Shown here: positions 23,480-33,952 of the stretch, in pieces
Layout: each line of letters opens with the position of its first letter
Position numbering within the stretch: position 1 is the first letter of the stretch
NCBI GenBank assembly: GCA_028753945.1
Contig: JAPNXP010000002.1
Span: 5,146,001 to 5,210,000 of the forward strand
Direction: 5' to 3'
Length of the DNA: 64,000 bases
From: Hexactinellida sp. DTS-2022
Taxonomy: Eukaryota > Porifera > Hexactinellida
Notes under the pieces: generated by a model
The model's database searches: none
Seen by the model: the letters and a program-made list of their open reading frames with translations, nothing else
Told to the model about the DNA's origin: nothing
Made by a program: the position numbers and the translations under genes

Positions 23480-25332
23480 CTACTGGCATGATTGAGAATA
23501 GTGTATTTGATCTCCTACAGTCTGGACCCTGTAGGTCACTTTCATTAGAGTCCATGAAATGTGGTGAATAATTAGAGCAGTACTAGGATTAATGATCCGA
23601 TCAGGTGGAGGAATCGGTATCGTTGGTACTGATCCAGGTCCTATTATAGGACTAGGTGCTGTGGGGAATACAGTAGTGATGGTCCATGTTGGGCTTGGAC
23701 GAATAATAGGATTTGTTCCCAGGAAGTCCCTTGACAGCACTTGGTCTATATGTAGCAGTTCAGTGCTATTGAGAGTGTTTTCCCATAGGGATCGGTATAG
23801 AGACTGTGCTTTATGCATAAGTCTCCAGGTTTTGCTCTGTCTTAACCAGTACCCGAATTGGAGTCGAAGATGTTTGTGTCCAGCGTCGGTTCGTGCGTAA
23901 AGCCTTTGTCATTGCTGATTTTCTCTAGTTTCATGTCGGTGATTTCGCTAGGATAGCCTCTGGCAGGTAAAGTATCGCTAAAACGTGTCCAAATGATCTT
24001 AAATAGTGTGGAATTTGAAGTAAATAATACGAAATGTATTACTATAATAATGAGATATCCAAAATGGAGACGTGGTGGAATAGAATCGTAGAGAGGGGCA
24101 AATAAGTTAACCCACGTAGGTTTTATGTGTACTGTATATTCAGCAGTTGGAGAAATCTCAAAACCAAGCCAAGCGGAACGCCCATTTGTGCCAGCATTTG
24201 TACGGTTATATATAGGTTGTCTCTCTGGGATGGTGAATGCAGATTTGTAACTGTCTGGTTATTGTCGACAGTAGTAGGTACAATTAGTAGGATGTCGTCG
24301 AGATATCGTCCTGCCCAGCACTCTGGTTTACTTCGTCGGAACAGAATATCTAGGCGAAATAGAGTGAAATCGGCTAAGAAGGGGGAAGCGGCACTTCCTT
24401 GACTCAGCCCTGGATCTGTTGATAAGTATTCCCTCAACCTGTATGAGCGTATGGTTAAGCAGATGCAGTGATCTAGCCCATATATTTAGGTTTTTAATTG
24501 TAAAGTTATGTTTAGGTTATGGTGTTGTAGAGAAGAATAACAACTTTCTACCTCGAGTTCTGTAAGAGTAGGTGGTCCAGAAGTGTCCAACAGGTTGTAG
24601 ATTTGTGATAGAGCCATACCAAGACCCTTGTACTCATATTCAGCGCGACATTGGTGAAAATTAAGTTATGTAGTAAGTTCCTTTAGGATTGCGTATCCGA
24701 AGAAACTAATGAACTTAGCGCTGGCCTCCATATACGAGAACCCTTGAACTAAGATTCGTCCAGGTACAGATATTTCATTCTTATGGATTTTTTGCATCAG
24801 GTATATGCGTGAAGCATTTTGTCTGTCGTAAGTTGAAGGGTTTAGTGCGATCTTGTATTTGGTAGAGTCTAAGATTACTTTGGCTCGTTCCGTGCGTAGA
24901 CATGTTTAGACTGAATGGCGAGTCCCATTCGCTTATCGGTTTTTCGGATATGTGGGCCCATGCGTTTTCTAGCGTAGTAGAATAATTTGGTGAGGCCAAG
25001 TGTTAGAGTGCTAGGCATTAGCTTGTTGCGTGTAGGGAGTTGGTTACGTCCAAAGTCTATGTGGCGAGCACTGCCAAGCCATAGTAGCTGTAGCATTAGA
25101 TCCGACTTTAAAAGATGTTCTGGGTCTATAGTACGATATTCATCGAGGTGTAGGTGTGTATAGAATAGGGCTGTTTGTAATTCCATTTCTCGGATGGCGC
25201 TAGGTGTGGCGCTATACCATTTTCCGTGTAGGTGAGGTCACAGATTGCATCCCATGTATGAACGATAGGCCTAGGGAGTGGTGTTGCGTCGCTGGTCAGT
25301 GCCACAAGCGGCTCAATAGGTATTTGTGACAA
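23480..25332 (-). pseudogene. Degenerate reverse transcriptase
   Basis: Minus-strand frames between 25,332 and 23,480 are broken by stops and frameshifts. The clearest block (24,437-24,123) has GLSQGSAASPFLADF, matching the RT 'QG/QGSP' region, and WAGRYLDDILL, the catalytic Y-x-DD box. About 70 codons further on, in another frame, a WLGFEIS … HIKPTW segment resembles the KPT motif of Penelope-like RTs. The region up to 25,332 presumably held the fingers domain. A proline-rich tail (PTAPSPIIGPGSVPTIPIPPP) lies at 23,480-23,818. I see no recognisable endonuclease or RNase H. A Penelope-like assignment is an inference; another non-LTR class is possible. Confidence 0.5.
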
Positions 25333-25361
25333 GGAATGGTCCGCACTCAGACTGTCACGGT

Positions 25362-26300
25362 CTAAGTGCTGCGAGCGTTTGGCACTTTCCAGCCAATATT
25401 TGTAGAGCGTCGTTCGTTGTTCATACAGAATCGACGCTGGTGTTCTTTAGCTCCACAATTTCCACATTTGGTAGGTTGTTGACCGCAGTTTGTGCCGCGG
25501 TGCCCTTCCCCAGAGCAATTATGACATATTAGTGGATTGCGGCCAAGTTTGGATCTTGGTCTTTCCAGGCCTGGCGACACGGATCTGGCGCGTGGATGGT
25601 ATTTAGGTGGAGTGCGAGTCGATTGAGTCATAACTGGTCGTGCTGGTGTTTGACCACGAATAGGTGATCGTCCCTAGGAGCGGCGCGAGGTCTCTGTCTA
25701 CTACCGGATCGTAGTGTTGACGTAGTAGAGCGTGTTACAAATGAGTGAATAGAAGAGCTTCGACTCCTTGATCGTGTACGATCGTATGAGCTTCTCTGTC
25801 TGAATGGAGAACTCGATTGCGATCGTGATCGTCGTGATCCATTTCTGGCTGGAGAGCGCCCGCGATTTGAGGACTGGCTAGGTGATCTGGAGCCAAGTAC
25901 GTGGTTAGCGGGAAAGGACAGCCCTACTCAACTGTGGGTTGCGTGTTTTGTATGATCTGGTTCCACCTGGATTGGATTGTGTGGGCCAGTATTTCTGCGA
26001 AAGGTGACAGGGTCGGTGCGTCTAGTGTTCCTACCAAGAATCTCGCGGAAGCCTGCGTCTATCAGGCCTGCAGCTTCAAAGACTTTTCCATCCTGAGAAA
26101 CTATATTTAGATCCTGATTATGGTACAGGAAGGTGTGTCGGCTGCGCTTTAGCTGTGCAGCATGGCGCTGTTGTAGCTTGAAATCTCCGTTGAGATGGAT
26201 GTTAGGGCCTGGGATCTTGGAGACTGTACCTTCAGTCTCATCGCTAAGTTCATAGTATTTCCATCTATGTGGATAGCAGGAGGATTACTATCAGTGGATG
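25362..26300 (-). pseudogene. Gag-like region with RS-rich segment and two zinc knuckles
   Basis: At 25,631-25,362 (minus) a frame encodes two CCHC-type knuckles, CHNCSGEGHRGTNC followed by CGNCGAKEHQRRFC. This pattern is typical of nucleocapsid parts of retroelement Gag proteins. Upstream in coding order (about 25,900-25,700) another frame is strongly Ser/Arg-rich (repeated SRS and RSR), as in RNA-binding tails. The two segments are in different frames, so at least one frameshift separates them. Its neighbours are a long ORF upstream and the RT downstream, consistent with gag-then-pol order. Confidence 0.55.
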
Positions 26301-27743
26301 TTTTTGTGATTGTTGCCATCTGCGAGTCGGTGATAGGAGCAAATTCTCTCCTTGTTGCCTAGCTGAATGTTAACTTCTTGAAATATGTAGGCGCATTTGG
26401 GACTTTCGTCTTTCTTCACCGCTTTTCTCAGGTAGGAACGTTCCCACGCATGGCTGACCTTCTGTATGCCTGCGAGTATATTGTGCAGTTCGGTTAGAAG
26501 AAAATGATGATAGCCCATTCTCGCTGGCTTAGAGCAGAGCCTTCGCCTATTTTTATATCGCTGCTCGAGATGCGGAGAATGTCGATAACTTCTCTGTTCA
26601 TTAGCCATGGCTGTTGGCGAGCAGGAGCGAACCGAAAGGTGGCACTGCGTATTTGTCACTCTGTTGATGTATGCATTCTGGCAAGTCAACATCAAGCACT
26701 TTAGCGTCTGTTGCTGTACTGATGGCTTTTGAGTTAATCAGTGCCTGTACTGTGATATTCCGTAGTTTGGTTATTACTCTTTTTGCTTCGGCGTTGGCTA
26801 GCACGTCTCCGTTGTTCATAACGTGAATGTCATGAACTTTGTTAGTAAGTGTGTAACGTGAAACAGCGTCCGAAGCCTTAACGAAATATTCAAGATCGAG
26901 GGACTTTTCCTCTGGAAATGTATTAATCTCCTCGAAGATTTGCGTGAACCACTGTCTCTGTGGACCACATATCAGTGTAGCCATTTGGCTGCATAGGAAA
27001 AATGAGTGAATAGTCCCATTCTCCTTCAGCTGGCTAACTTTAACCACTAATTTAGCTGCAACATCCTTCCTGAATTCGTCGCGGTTTTTCGTAGGATATC
27101 GACGATTTAATGTTTCCCTTTCCGCATTGTTAAGCCAACTTTTCGGTATAATAGCCCTCAATTGATTATATTCTGCAGCATCGTCCCCTGGATCTATTCC
27201 TACTGCAGTGGTCCACTTCCCGATATACTTGATAGATCGATCGATTCGGTCGATTCGATGCGCGATAGACAAGATTTCATAGTGTTTGGATTTCAGCTTA
27301 CCTTCTGCACGTCTAAGTATTCGTAAATTAGTGGTCTTTGATCGGTCATTGAGGAACGAGAGGAAGGTGGTAGGTCTTCGACCCGCAGTTCTTCGTAGCG
27401 TAAACTGATCGCGAAGAATCTTTCTTATGAAGCCAGTATCGAATCCGTTTCTTTTGGTATCCTCGTCATTGTTCATATAGTCAGCCCCTTCTAGTTCCGA
27501 AACGTTAGGCTGTGAATGTTCAGCAGGTAAGGAAGAGAGCCTAAGGCAGGACGGATTACTAGTATTAGGTCTGCTAGCAGTAGCGAAGCTTTTTGGCATG
27601 GATCGAGTAAGATTTTCATGGAAATCTCCTAGCCCTTCGGAGAGAGTGTTTTCCGCTCGAAATCCATCGAGCCTCTCCATGAGGTCGCTGATATTCCAAG
27701 TATTATGTTCCGGAAGATGTTCAGGAACAAACTCAGTCACCAT
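26290..27743 (-). pseudogene. Long retroelement ORF of unknown function (380 codons plus broken 3' part)
   Basis: An intact frame of 380 codons starts with MVTEFVPEHLPEHNTWNI at 27,743 and stops at 26,601. Similar protein-like sequence continues after it in two further frames (MNREVIDILR… near 26,600-26,500, then 26,510-26,290), so the original protein was longer and has suffered at least two frameshifts. It is charged, mostly helical in appearance and has no motif I recognise. Its place before the zinc-knuckle region suggests a structural (capsid/Gag) role, but that is inference. Confidence 0.45.
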
Positions 27744-27747
27744 AGGA

Positions 27748-28387
27748 TTAATTAAGTCGCTTGCGTTCTGTTTCTACTATTTCTTGGACGTTGTCCGCCG
27801 CCCAAGCAACATTTCGTGAGGAAAGGGAGTGCGGCTGGACTTCCATATGTCCAGAGTCTCCGGAGCCTTCTGATGGTAGTCGCACTGGTTCATCAGCAGC
27901 AGGAGGATCCTCTTCAATTCGACTTGCGGCGTATTCCAGATACAGACCAACGTCTGTAGGAGTTTTTTCTGCGTCCATGCTGTTGGCAAACAAGCGCAGA
28001 GACACGCTCCTGTAGATGTGCTGCTCCCGTCGATGTACTTGACTCGGAAGGCTTCAGCGCGAGCTCTCTCAGCGCGGACACGATCTCCTTGACGTTGGAT
28101 ATAAATGTTGTTATAGGCACGGAGGAGCACTCGGATGGCGCGTCTTCTGGGGAGTCCGAAGTATCCGGCAAACTGCTCGTCGTTCCACCGGGTAGTTGCC
28201 AGAACTGCGTCCAACTCGTAGTCTGGTTCGTCAGGGAGTTCCCACTCTGTGCAGTCGAAACATTCCCAAGTATAGCAATGTGACAGCTCGAAAGTCCGTC
28301 TACCATATGCCCCAAATATTCCTCTAGGCATATCCGCCACTGTAGAGCCATTAGCATCTTCGTTAGATTTCGCAGGTGGGCATCCAT
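27748..28387 (-). pseudogene. Small N-terminal ORF of the retroelement, frameshifted
   Basis: Two overlapping minus-strand frames look like halves of one protein. 28,340 to about 28,000 gives MADMPRGIFGAYGRR … with an aromatic/acidic N-terminus and an Arg-rich stretch; about 28,005 to 27,748 gives MSLRLFANSMDAEKTPT … ending ETERKRLN. The switch near 28,000 implies one frameshift. It ends 5 nt before the ATG of the 380-codon ORF, a tight spacing. No family was recognised. Confidence 0.4.
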
Positions 28388-28411
28388 TAGCGGCCTTTCG
28401 ATTCTTGGGAT

Positions 28412-29778
28412 CTAGAAAGCTACGATGTCTAGGTAGGAATCAGGGAAGTTGGTCGATACGTGGAGTATATGTAAGAGTATAATAGTGAGAGTATAATAGA
28501 ACAAACTAGCAAGCGTATGACCCTGTCCCTTTTCCAGGGTCCCGAGCCTTAAGGCTAAAACAGTACGAGTTGGTTCATTGAGACTTCCTGATGACCCAAT
28601 CACCTTACCACCCTTATAAGTTAGATCAGATTTCACGTGAATCTCATCCATCTGAACAATCACATTACGCTGTTGAAGAGTAAATTCACTGTCGCTTGCT
28701 TGAGGATTGTAATATAGTCACTATCTATCCCAACATTTGTGTACAATTTCTGTATATTTCTGTGATGTGGAAGCGAAAGACAATCTAGGGATTGTAAATA
28801 ATGATAGCAAACAGGAGAGAGGAGATGAGATTTCAAGGCGATAACTTGTGTGATAACGTTATATCTACGTTTCTTCTTATGAACAGTTACGTTCTCTAAC
28901 TGGAACAAAATGAATTGTAAACGAGCAATTTGTGGGAATGTTTCAGAATATTCATCAGCAGATTCAGAATTAGATTCTGGCTCAGAAGTGAGATGTGGGT
29001 TGGAAATTTCTTCAAGTAACTCTATGGACTGCATAAGGATTTCTGTAGCTTTGGAAATCTTTTCGTGAATGCTGTTCGGGAGGTCAGTAACTGTATCCTA
29101 GCCAAAAGTTTCACCGATAATGGTCTCAATTTGTATCATATCACTGATAATGGCAAGAGTTAATTCGATACTTTCACCCTAAAGGAAAGCTCTGACGCCA
29201 AGTGAACTACTGATAACTATAGACGAGGCAACTGAAACATTATGTCCATTTCCTGAGAGTTGTAACAGGTGAACAGTGTCACTATCAGAATTCCATCGAA
29301 TGTAGTTGTCAGGTAAAGTCATCCTATGGAGCCTTTCGGTCAGATCATTGAAGTCAATTATCTTGAACATTTCCTCTTCAACAATTTGTTCGGCAATGCT
29401 CAGTTTTAATGCCTCATCGAACAATTCTTGTTCCTTAGATTCATAATATAGCCGAGTGGGCTTTGAGATACAGAGAGGTATGACGGACAACCAGGTAGAA
29501 TACAAGGAATAGCATTTTCTACAAGTTTAGCCTTTGAACGAGCAATGTGTTGTATAGAGCCTTCAGCTTGATGTACTTCAAAGGTTCGTAAATATCTTCT
29601 TCAAGAAAATGCTCATTAATACAAACGTACACGGAATTAAAGTCAGAATTACCCTCCCTGCATATTGCTCGTAGCTACTTGTTCGCCAAGTCTGGAGATG
29701 TAGGTATTGAAATACTGGTGTATACTCTTCACCTTTGTAATTAGATGTGCAACGAGGTACAGAACATGTATTGGGCAT
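28412..29778 (-). pseudogene. P-element/THAP9-like transposase remnant
   Basis: Three minus-strand blocks follow the order of P-element transposases. 29,778-29,578 encodes a THAP zinc finger (CSVPRC at the N-terminus, a conserved W, then C…HFLEEDI in a shifted frame). 29,505-29,179 resembles the middle region. 29,034-28,412 matches the conserved core: SPVCYHYLQSLDCLSLPHHR followed by VQMDEIHVKSDLTYKGGKVIG, the first part of the RNase H-like domain with its Asp. The blocks are in different frames, with stops between them. The C-terminal half is lost at the junction with the retroelement at about 28,400. Confidence 0.75.
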
Positions 29779-29779
29779 T

Positions 29780-30184
29780 ATTAGAGACTATGAGTTAGAG
29801 AACAACGAAAGTGAGCTAATATTGAATAAAAATAACAAAAAGTAAAGGAGATATATAATTAGAATATCATGGCAAAACATGAGGAGGTAAACGGACAGTG
29901 AAGAAGACCATTGCAAATAATCAGTAGTAAATAGACTAATAGTTAGAACAGGTAGCGAAGAAAAGTAGAAAACAATATTTTTCTGAAAATTATGGTTTGA
30001 TAAAAATATACCCTTGATGTCTATACATGGTTTTTGTGTGCCTAGGCCTTATGTTACTTGGGTCACCTATCAACTTTATCCATTATCATTATTGCCACTA
30101 CTTTTCATTACATACTAGATCTAATACTATTCTCTTAGTATCGGCTTTAGCAATTATTGATATTTACGGTATACGGTATTCAAA
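29780..30184. other. No recognisable feature
   Basis: AT-rich DNA upstream of the THAP remnant. No P-element inverted repeat or promoter could be identified. Confidence 0.4.
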
Positions 30185-30300
30185 AATAGGGCTGAAACGA
30201 ATATACCGAATATTAGAATATTCTTTCGAATGATTGGAAGAATATTCGTTCGTTTCGAAACGAATATTCGTTTGGACATAAATTAGATTGAAACTGATAT
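30185..30300. repeat. hAT-like end with ATTCG palindrome cluster
   Basis: It starts AGGGCTGAAACGAATAT, a common hAT terminal form, followed by repeated GAATATTC and ATTCGTTTCGAAACGAAT palindromes. Only one end was found and no target duplication. Confidence 0.5.
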
Positions 30301-30529
30301 TCGTTGAGTACTTTTGGATACAACATACTTTGTTTACCTTGTAGAAATCTTAAATATAAATTCCTACCTAAATTAGCTAATTATTAGTTAAATTGTGTCT
30401 AATACACGTTGTAACTGTGGGGGCACTTTACCTTCGGTGAGGATGCAATGGTTTCAGTATTTATATAATGCTCTCTAAGTTTCAGATAATTTTCAGCTCA
30501 TTCCGATGATTAAAATACTAAGGTATATA

Positions 30530-30672
30530 TGTTGCAGTTTATGGACGTGCTTGGTGTGCACGCGTGCACACCAGTGTAAACACGTGCACACCAACATACT
30601 GGTGTACACGCATACACACTGGTGTATGGGCGTGCTAGTATCAATTACATTATTTTGGTTCTATATTATATA
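30530..30672 (+). repeat. Left TIR of the Ginger element
   Basis: Contains the perfect 20-bp palindrome GGTGTGCACGCGTGCACACC (30,553-30,572) and two further diverged GGTGTACAC/GTGTAAACAC modules, likely transposase-binding repeats. Its inverse is at 33,789-33,931. Confidence 0.85.
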
Positions 30673-31051
30673 CCTACCAACGTAATCTCAAATTTCAGGA
30701 GTGTGAGAAAAGCTATATGTATCTAGATCAACATTATAGCAATATTATAGTATTGTAATTATTACATATCTAGATACGTATTGACAAAGTTAATGGACAC
30801 CCAGTTTGTACACAGAGAACCAACGGGGTGCAAGTCCACCCGGTCAAAATGTCAATATTATTGGGATGGAACTCCCTCCTTAAATTCCCCAATGGCCCCC
30901 CAATTCACGACGCCACTGACCAAAATGATAAATTAATAATAAACGACTTTTGAGAAATGTATGTGTGATAGCACTACAAGAAACTTAAGAGATTTAAATA
31001 TTACCAAGGAGATTAATTACGAGTGTACCTATGTGAACTAGAAATAATGAG

Positions 31052-33484
31052 CTATGAAGATTTGTTAAAGCAAGTATGTCCCTTGTGGCACCTAGAATTA
31101 CAACTTCTCCCAGATTTCTTGCAGGGGCATCTGAGTGTTTTACAGTGCTTACATCGACATGCAGATCCACTGACTAGTCCAAGTGAAGCACTTTGCATTG
31201 CTTCAGTCTGAGTGATAGTGGAAGAAGGGGAAAACTCCAATGTACTGAACTTGGATGGACAAATATCAAATTGATTTCTTGTGTAGCCAGTGGAAATCGT
31301 ACCATAAGATGTAGCTACAGTATACACTGAGTCATGTTCTTCAGTTATTTGACCTATAAGATTACGTGGTCCAATCGAGCTCATCTTATCAGGCTGAGAT
31401 ATGGGTATAAGTACAGTATCGCCAATTGTTGCAGGTTTGAATTTTTTACTACTAGCACTAAGCATTCGATCGTGAGATATTTCTTTGCTACGCTTTATAC
31501 CTTTTCTTAAATTCTGAGTACTTATAGTTTTTTCTTTTAGTGTACAACTTTGACACCACACTGAAGATCCGAAGCCTTCTTCTCCTTGTGAAATTCCACA
31601 TGGTATGTGAACGTAACGTTTACAACCCGGACAAGAGTGTGCACCACTTGTTTCATTCTCACATACTGCACACAGTAGGTTTGTAGAATTGGAAGCATTA
31701 AAAGATGTGGATAAATTAGATGAGTACCTTGACAGTTCTTTATTGGATAAAGCACTTTCTGAATCTTCTAAATGATCTTCTAGATACGAGGGATACAATG
31801 ACGTTGGAACTTCAGTTTGGTCATAATACTCTTTACCATTTACAACTGTGCCTGGTGGAACTGAATATGATAGTGCGATTTCATACTCGTCAGGTATAGG
31901 TGGAAACTTAGAATAATATGGAGAAGTTGATTCAACAAAACGTTCAATGATAGGATTTTGATTTTGGGACGAGTGAGATGATTCTTCATAAGATTTTAAT
32001 AGAGGATCAACAACAGAGGTTTGCTGAAAATCTAGCAAGTCATCTTCATCATTAATTACGTCCCAATATTCTTTAGGAACATTAAAAGTGTAGAGTCCGA
32101 ATGAGGGAACTTTGCCATAAACTGCTTCAAATGGTGTCATTCGAATGGTTGAATGGTAACTCGTGTTGTAATTGAATTTTACCCATTTAAGATATTTTAC
32201 CCAGCAATGATCATTATTATCGTGCATAATAGAAAATAATCCATCTTTAACCTCTCTATTTACACGTTCAACTGCACCCTGACACTCAGGGTGCCTGGGT
32301 TTGCCATGTACAATTTTGGTAGAGGGCCAAGCATCTCGCAGAGTTTGGAACAATAGACGATTTGAGAATTCCGCTCCATTATCTGAATGTAAAATATGAG
32401 GTGGGCCTTGTTCGCAAAAAAAGTCAACTAATATATCACAAACATTTTCTGCTGTTTTTCTAACGAGAGGAGCCAAATTTATTTTCTTAGTAAAATGATC
32501 TATGTATACTAAGAGGTATTTATAGGGCGTGACTCCGTCTGGTGACATGTTTTCAACTAGATTCAAATCACTGAAGTCGATTAGATCAACTTGACCCCTA
32601 CTCAGGTAATTCCTTGACACAATTGTTTTTGTCACCACAGATTTTATCGACTTTTTTGCTTTTTTTAGATGGCAGGTAGGACACGATCTTACATAGATAC
32701 CACACACTTGTTCAGTTATTCCAAAGTAATGTTGAGAAACCCTTTTGTACAATTTTGTTCTACCAGAATGTCCGTGAGTATTTACATGTAATTCTTCGAG
32801 GACATCAAATATCTCATCCTTTGCCAGAACTCTTTTGGCACTATGTCTGTTGGTCTCACGAAGGTACAACGTTGCCGTTCCTTGATAGAAAACAAGCTTA
32901 TATCTGTCATGAATTCGTTGCCATTTCTGACCTTCCTTTTTCTCCATCGGTTTTACAGATTGAAGTACTGAAATTTTGTGAAATATATCTTCAAGTGAGA
33001 ATAAATTGGTGCTTAAATCACTCTGCTTCTCATCAAGAAGACTAGTGAACTCTTCTCTGCGGGTTGGTCCGGGGTTTAATTCGATATCACCCGATAGAAG
33101 GAGAATAAATGTTAAATAATTAAAGAATGATAACAATCCTCTAGCCCTAGGTAATATAGAAAACTTATGTTGCTTACTTTTGTTCTTAGGTGCAAGAGAA
33201 CGGAGGTGGAGAAATAAGTTGGCCTGATGGTGATAGTGATCAAAAAATACAATGTAATTATGAAAAATTGTGGTTTTTATGAAGTTCACTTGAATATATG
33301 TTACTTTCTGATGGACATGTTTTGTAGTTTTCAAAAAATAATGGTCTCCATCTTTGAATAATATCATATGATATTCATTGCTCAAGTGAACTTTGGATAC
33401 CCTGAGATCTACACAAGTTCTTTGCTGATAGTATGCAAAGTACAATACTGATACAATAATTGCAAGTTTTGCAAAGAAATTCAT
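31052..33484 (-). CDS. Ginger-type integrase-like transposase with internal 2A motif
   Basis: An 810-codon intact frame. In order: N-terminal hydrophobic segment (residues 5-19); a second hydrophobic run (117-130) leading into the 2A sequence SGDIELNPGP (131-140); an H2C2 zinc-binding domain (H233, H237 or H239, C268, C271); the integrase core with DDE residues D300 (GQVD), D368 (HSDNG) and E406 (GAVERVNRE); a Cys/His PHD-like finger (C605, C608, C618, C621, H626, C629, C644, C647); and a C-terminal Cys-rich CxC-type motif (777-805) like that in KRBA2/Ginger2 proteins. It should cut and join transposon ends. If the 2A works, translation yields a 139-residue membrane-directed leader and a separate ~671-residue transposase beginning at P140. 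The start is the first in-frame Met; the true start could be later. Confidence 0.85.
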   Translation of the reverse strand: MNFFAKLAIIVSVLYFAYYQQRTCVDLRVSKVHLSNEYHMILFKDGDHYFLKTTKHVHQKVTYIQVNFIKTTIFHNYIVFFDHYHHQANLFLHLRSLAPKNKSKQHKFSILPRARGLLSFFNYLTFILLLSGDIELNPGPTRREEFTSLLDEKQSDLSTNLFSLEDIFHKISVLQSVKPMEKKEGQKWQRIHDRYKLVFYQGTATLYLRETNRHSAKRVLAKDEIFDVLEELHVNTHGHSGRTKLYKRVSQHYFGITEQVCGIYVRSCPTCHLKKAKKSIKSVVTKTIVSRNYLSRGQVDLIDFSDLNLVENMSPDGVTPYKYLLVYIDHFTKKINLAPLVRKTAENVCDILVDFFCEQGPPHILHSDNGAEFSNRLLFQTLRDAWPSTKIVHGKPRHPECQGAVERVNREVKDGLFSIMHDNNDHCWVKYLKWVKFNYNTSYHSTIRMTPFEAVYGKVPSFGLYTFNVPKEYWDVINDEDDLLDFQQTSVVDPLLKSYEESSHSSQNQNPIIERFVESTSPYYSKFPPIPDEYEIALSYSVPPGTVVNGKEYYDQTEVPTSLYPSYLEDHLEDSESALSNKELSRYSSNLSTSFNASNSTNLLCAVCENETSGAHSCPGCKRYVHIPCGISQGEEGFGSSVWCQSCTLKEKTISTQNLRKGIKRSKEISHDRMLSASSKKFKPATIGDTVLIPISQPDKMSSIGPRNLIGQITEEHDSVYTVATSYGTISTGYTRNQFDICPSKFSTLEFSPSSTITQTEAMQSASLGLVSGSACRCKHCKTLRCPCKKSGRSCNSRCHKGHTCFNKSS
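33065..33124 (-). promoter_or_regulatory. 2A (StopGo) translational recoding site
   Basis: Codes for LLL-SGDIELNPG|P at residues 128-140 of the Ginger protein, fitting the 2A consensus D-[VI]-E-x-N-P-G|P exactly. The upstream hydrophobic run is typical of cellular 2A sequences in invertebrate retrotransposons and sea-urchin NLR genes. Activity is inferred from sequence only. Confidence 0.8.
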
Positions 33485-33788
33485 TACAGAGAAAAAGAGT
33501 ACGAAATTTATTCTAGGTGATCTACCGTTCTGAAATATATGTACGCGGTTTATATCAAATCAGCACATACATTTTCATAATACTATATCTGTAGAATTAC
33601 TTTTCAAAGTGTAATTAATATTTTTTAATTTTAGTTTTAATTCAAAAGAATTTCCAAACTTTGAATGGACAGAGTCATCCTATTACACCTGAACAGTCAC
33701 CTGTTGAGTTTAATTATAGACGAAACAACTATATTTTCTTAGCTATAGGAACTATATTATTCACGATATTGTAAACGCTCTGATCAAA

Positions 33789-33931
33789 TATATAATATAG
33801 AACCAAAAGAAAGTAATTGATACTAGCACGCCCATACACCAGTGTGTATGCGTGTACACCAGTATGTTGGTGTGCACGTGTTTACACTGGTGTGCACGCG
33901 TGCACACCAAGCACGTCCATAAACTGCAACA
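33789..33931 (-). repeat. Right TIR of the Ginger element
   Basis: Inverse of the left TIR with only a few differences, all near the inner end. The same 20-bp palindrome lies at 33,889-33,908. Confidence 0.85.
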
Positions 33932-33952
33932 GATACGTAATTGGTGCCATAG

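Larger units (their letters stand above)
22980..28400 (-). mobile_element. Decayed retroelement with gag-like and RT regions
   Basis: A 5.4-kb minus-strand coding block, visibly more GC-rich than its surroundings. In coding order it has a small N-terminal ORF region, a 380-codon ORF, an RS-rich and CCHC zinc-knuckle region, a reverse transcriptase, and a proline-rich tail. Several frameshifts and stops break it. No LTRs were recognised at either edge. RT motif style (GLSQGS…YLDD, then a KPT-like motif) leans towards Penelope-like or other non-LTR RTs rather than Ty3/gypsy. It abuts the P-element remnant at 28,412. Confidence 0.55.
30530..33931 (-). mobile_element. Complete Ginger-type DNA transposon
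   Basis: The 3.4-kb element begins and ends with TGTTGCAGTTTATGGACGTG / inverse, with near-identical TIRs of about 140 bp (30,530-30,672 and 33,789-33,931). Flanking TATA (30526-30529) and GATA (33932-33935) are a 3/4 match to a 4-bp target duplication. It encodes a single uninterrupted integrase-like transposase on the minus strand. TIR conservation and an intact frame suggest fairly recent activity. Confidence 0.85.

Noticed and set aside
23592-23900. Plus-strand open frame with a glycine/isoleucine-rich start (IRSGGGIGIVGTDPG)
   Set aside because: It is the antisense shadow of the proline-rich minus-strand tail of the retroelement.
30541-30640. CRISPR-like or satellite repeat because of regularly spaced GTGTGCACG motifs
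   Set aside because: These are internal palindromes of the Ginger TIR, present in inverted copy at the other end of the element.
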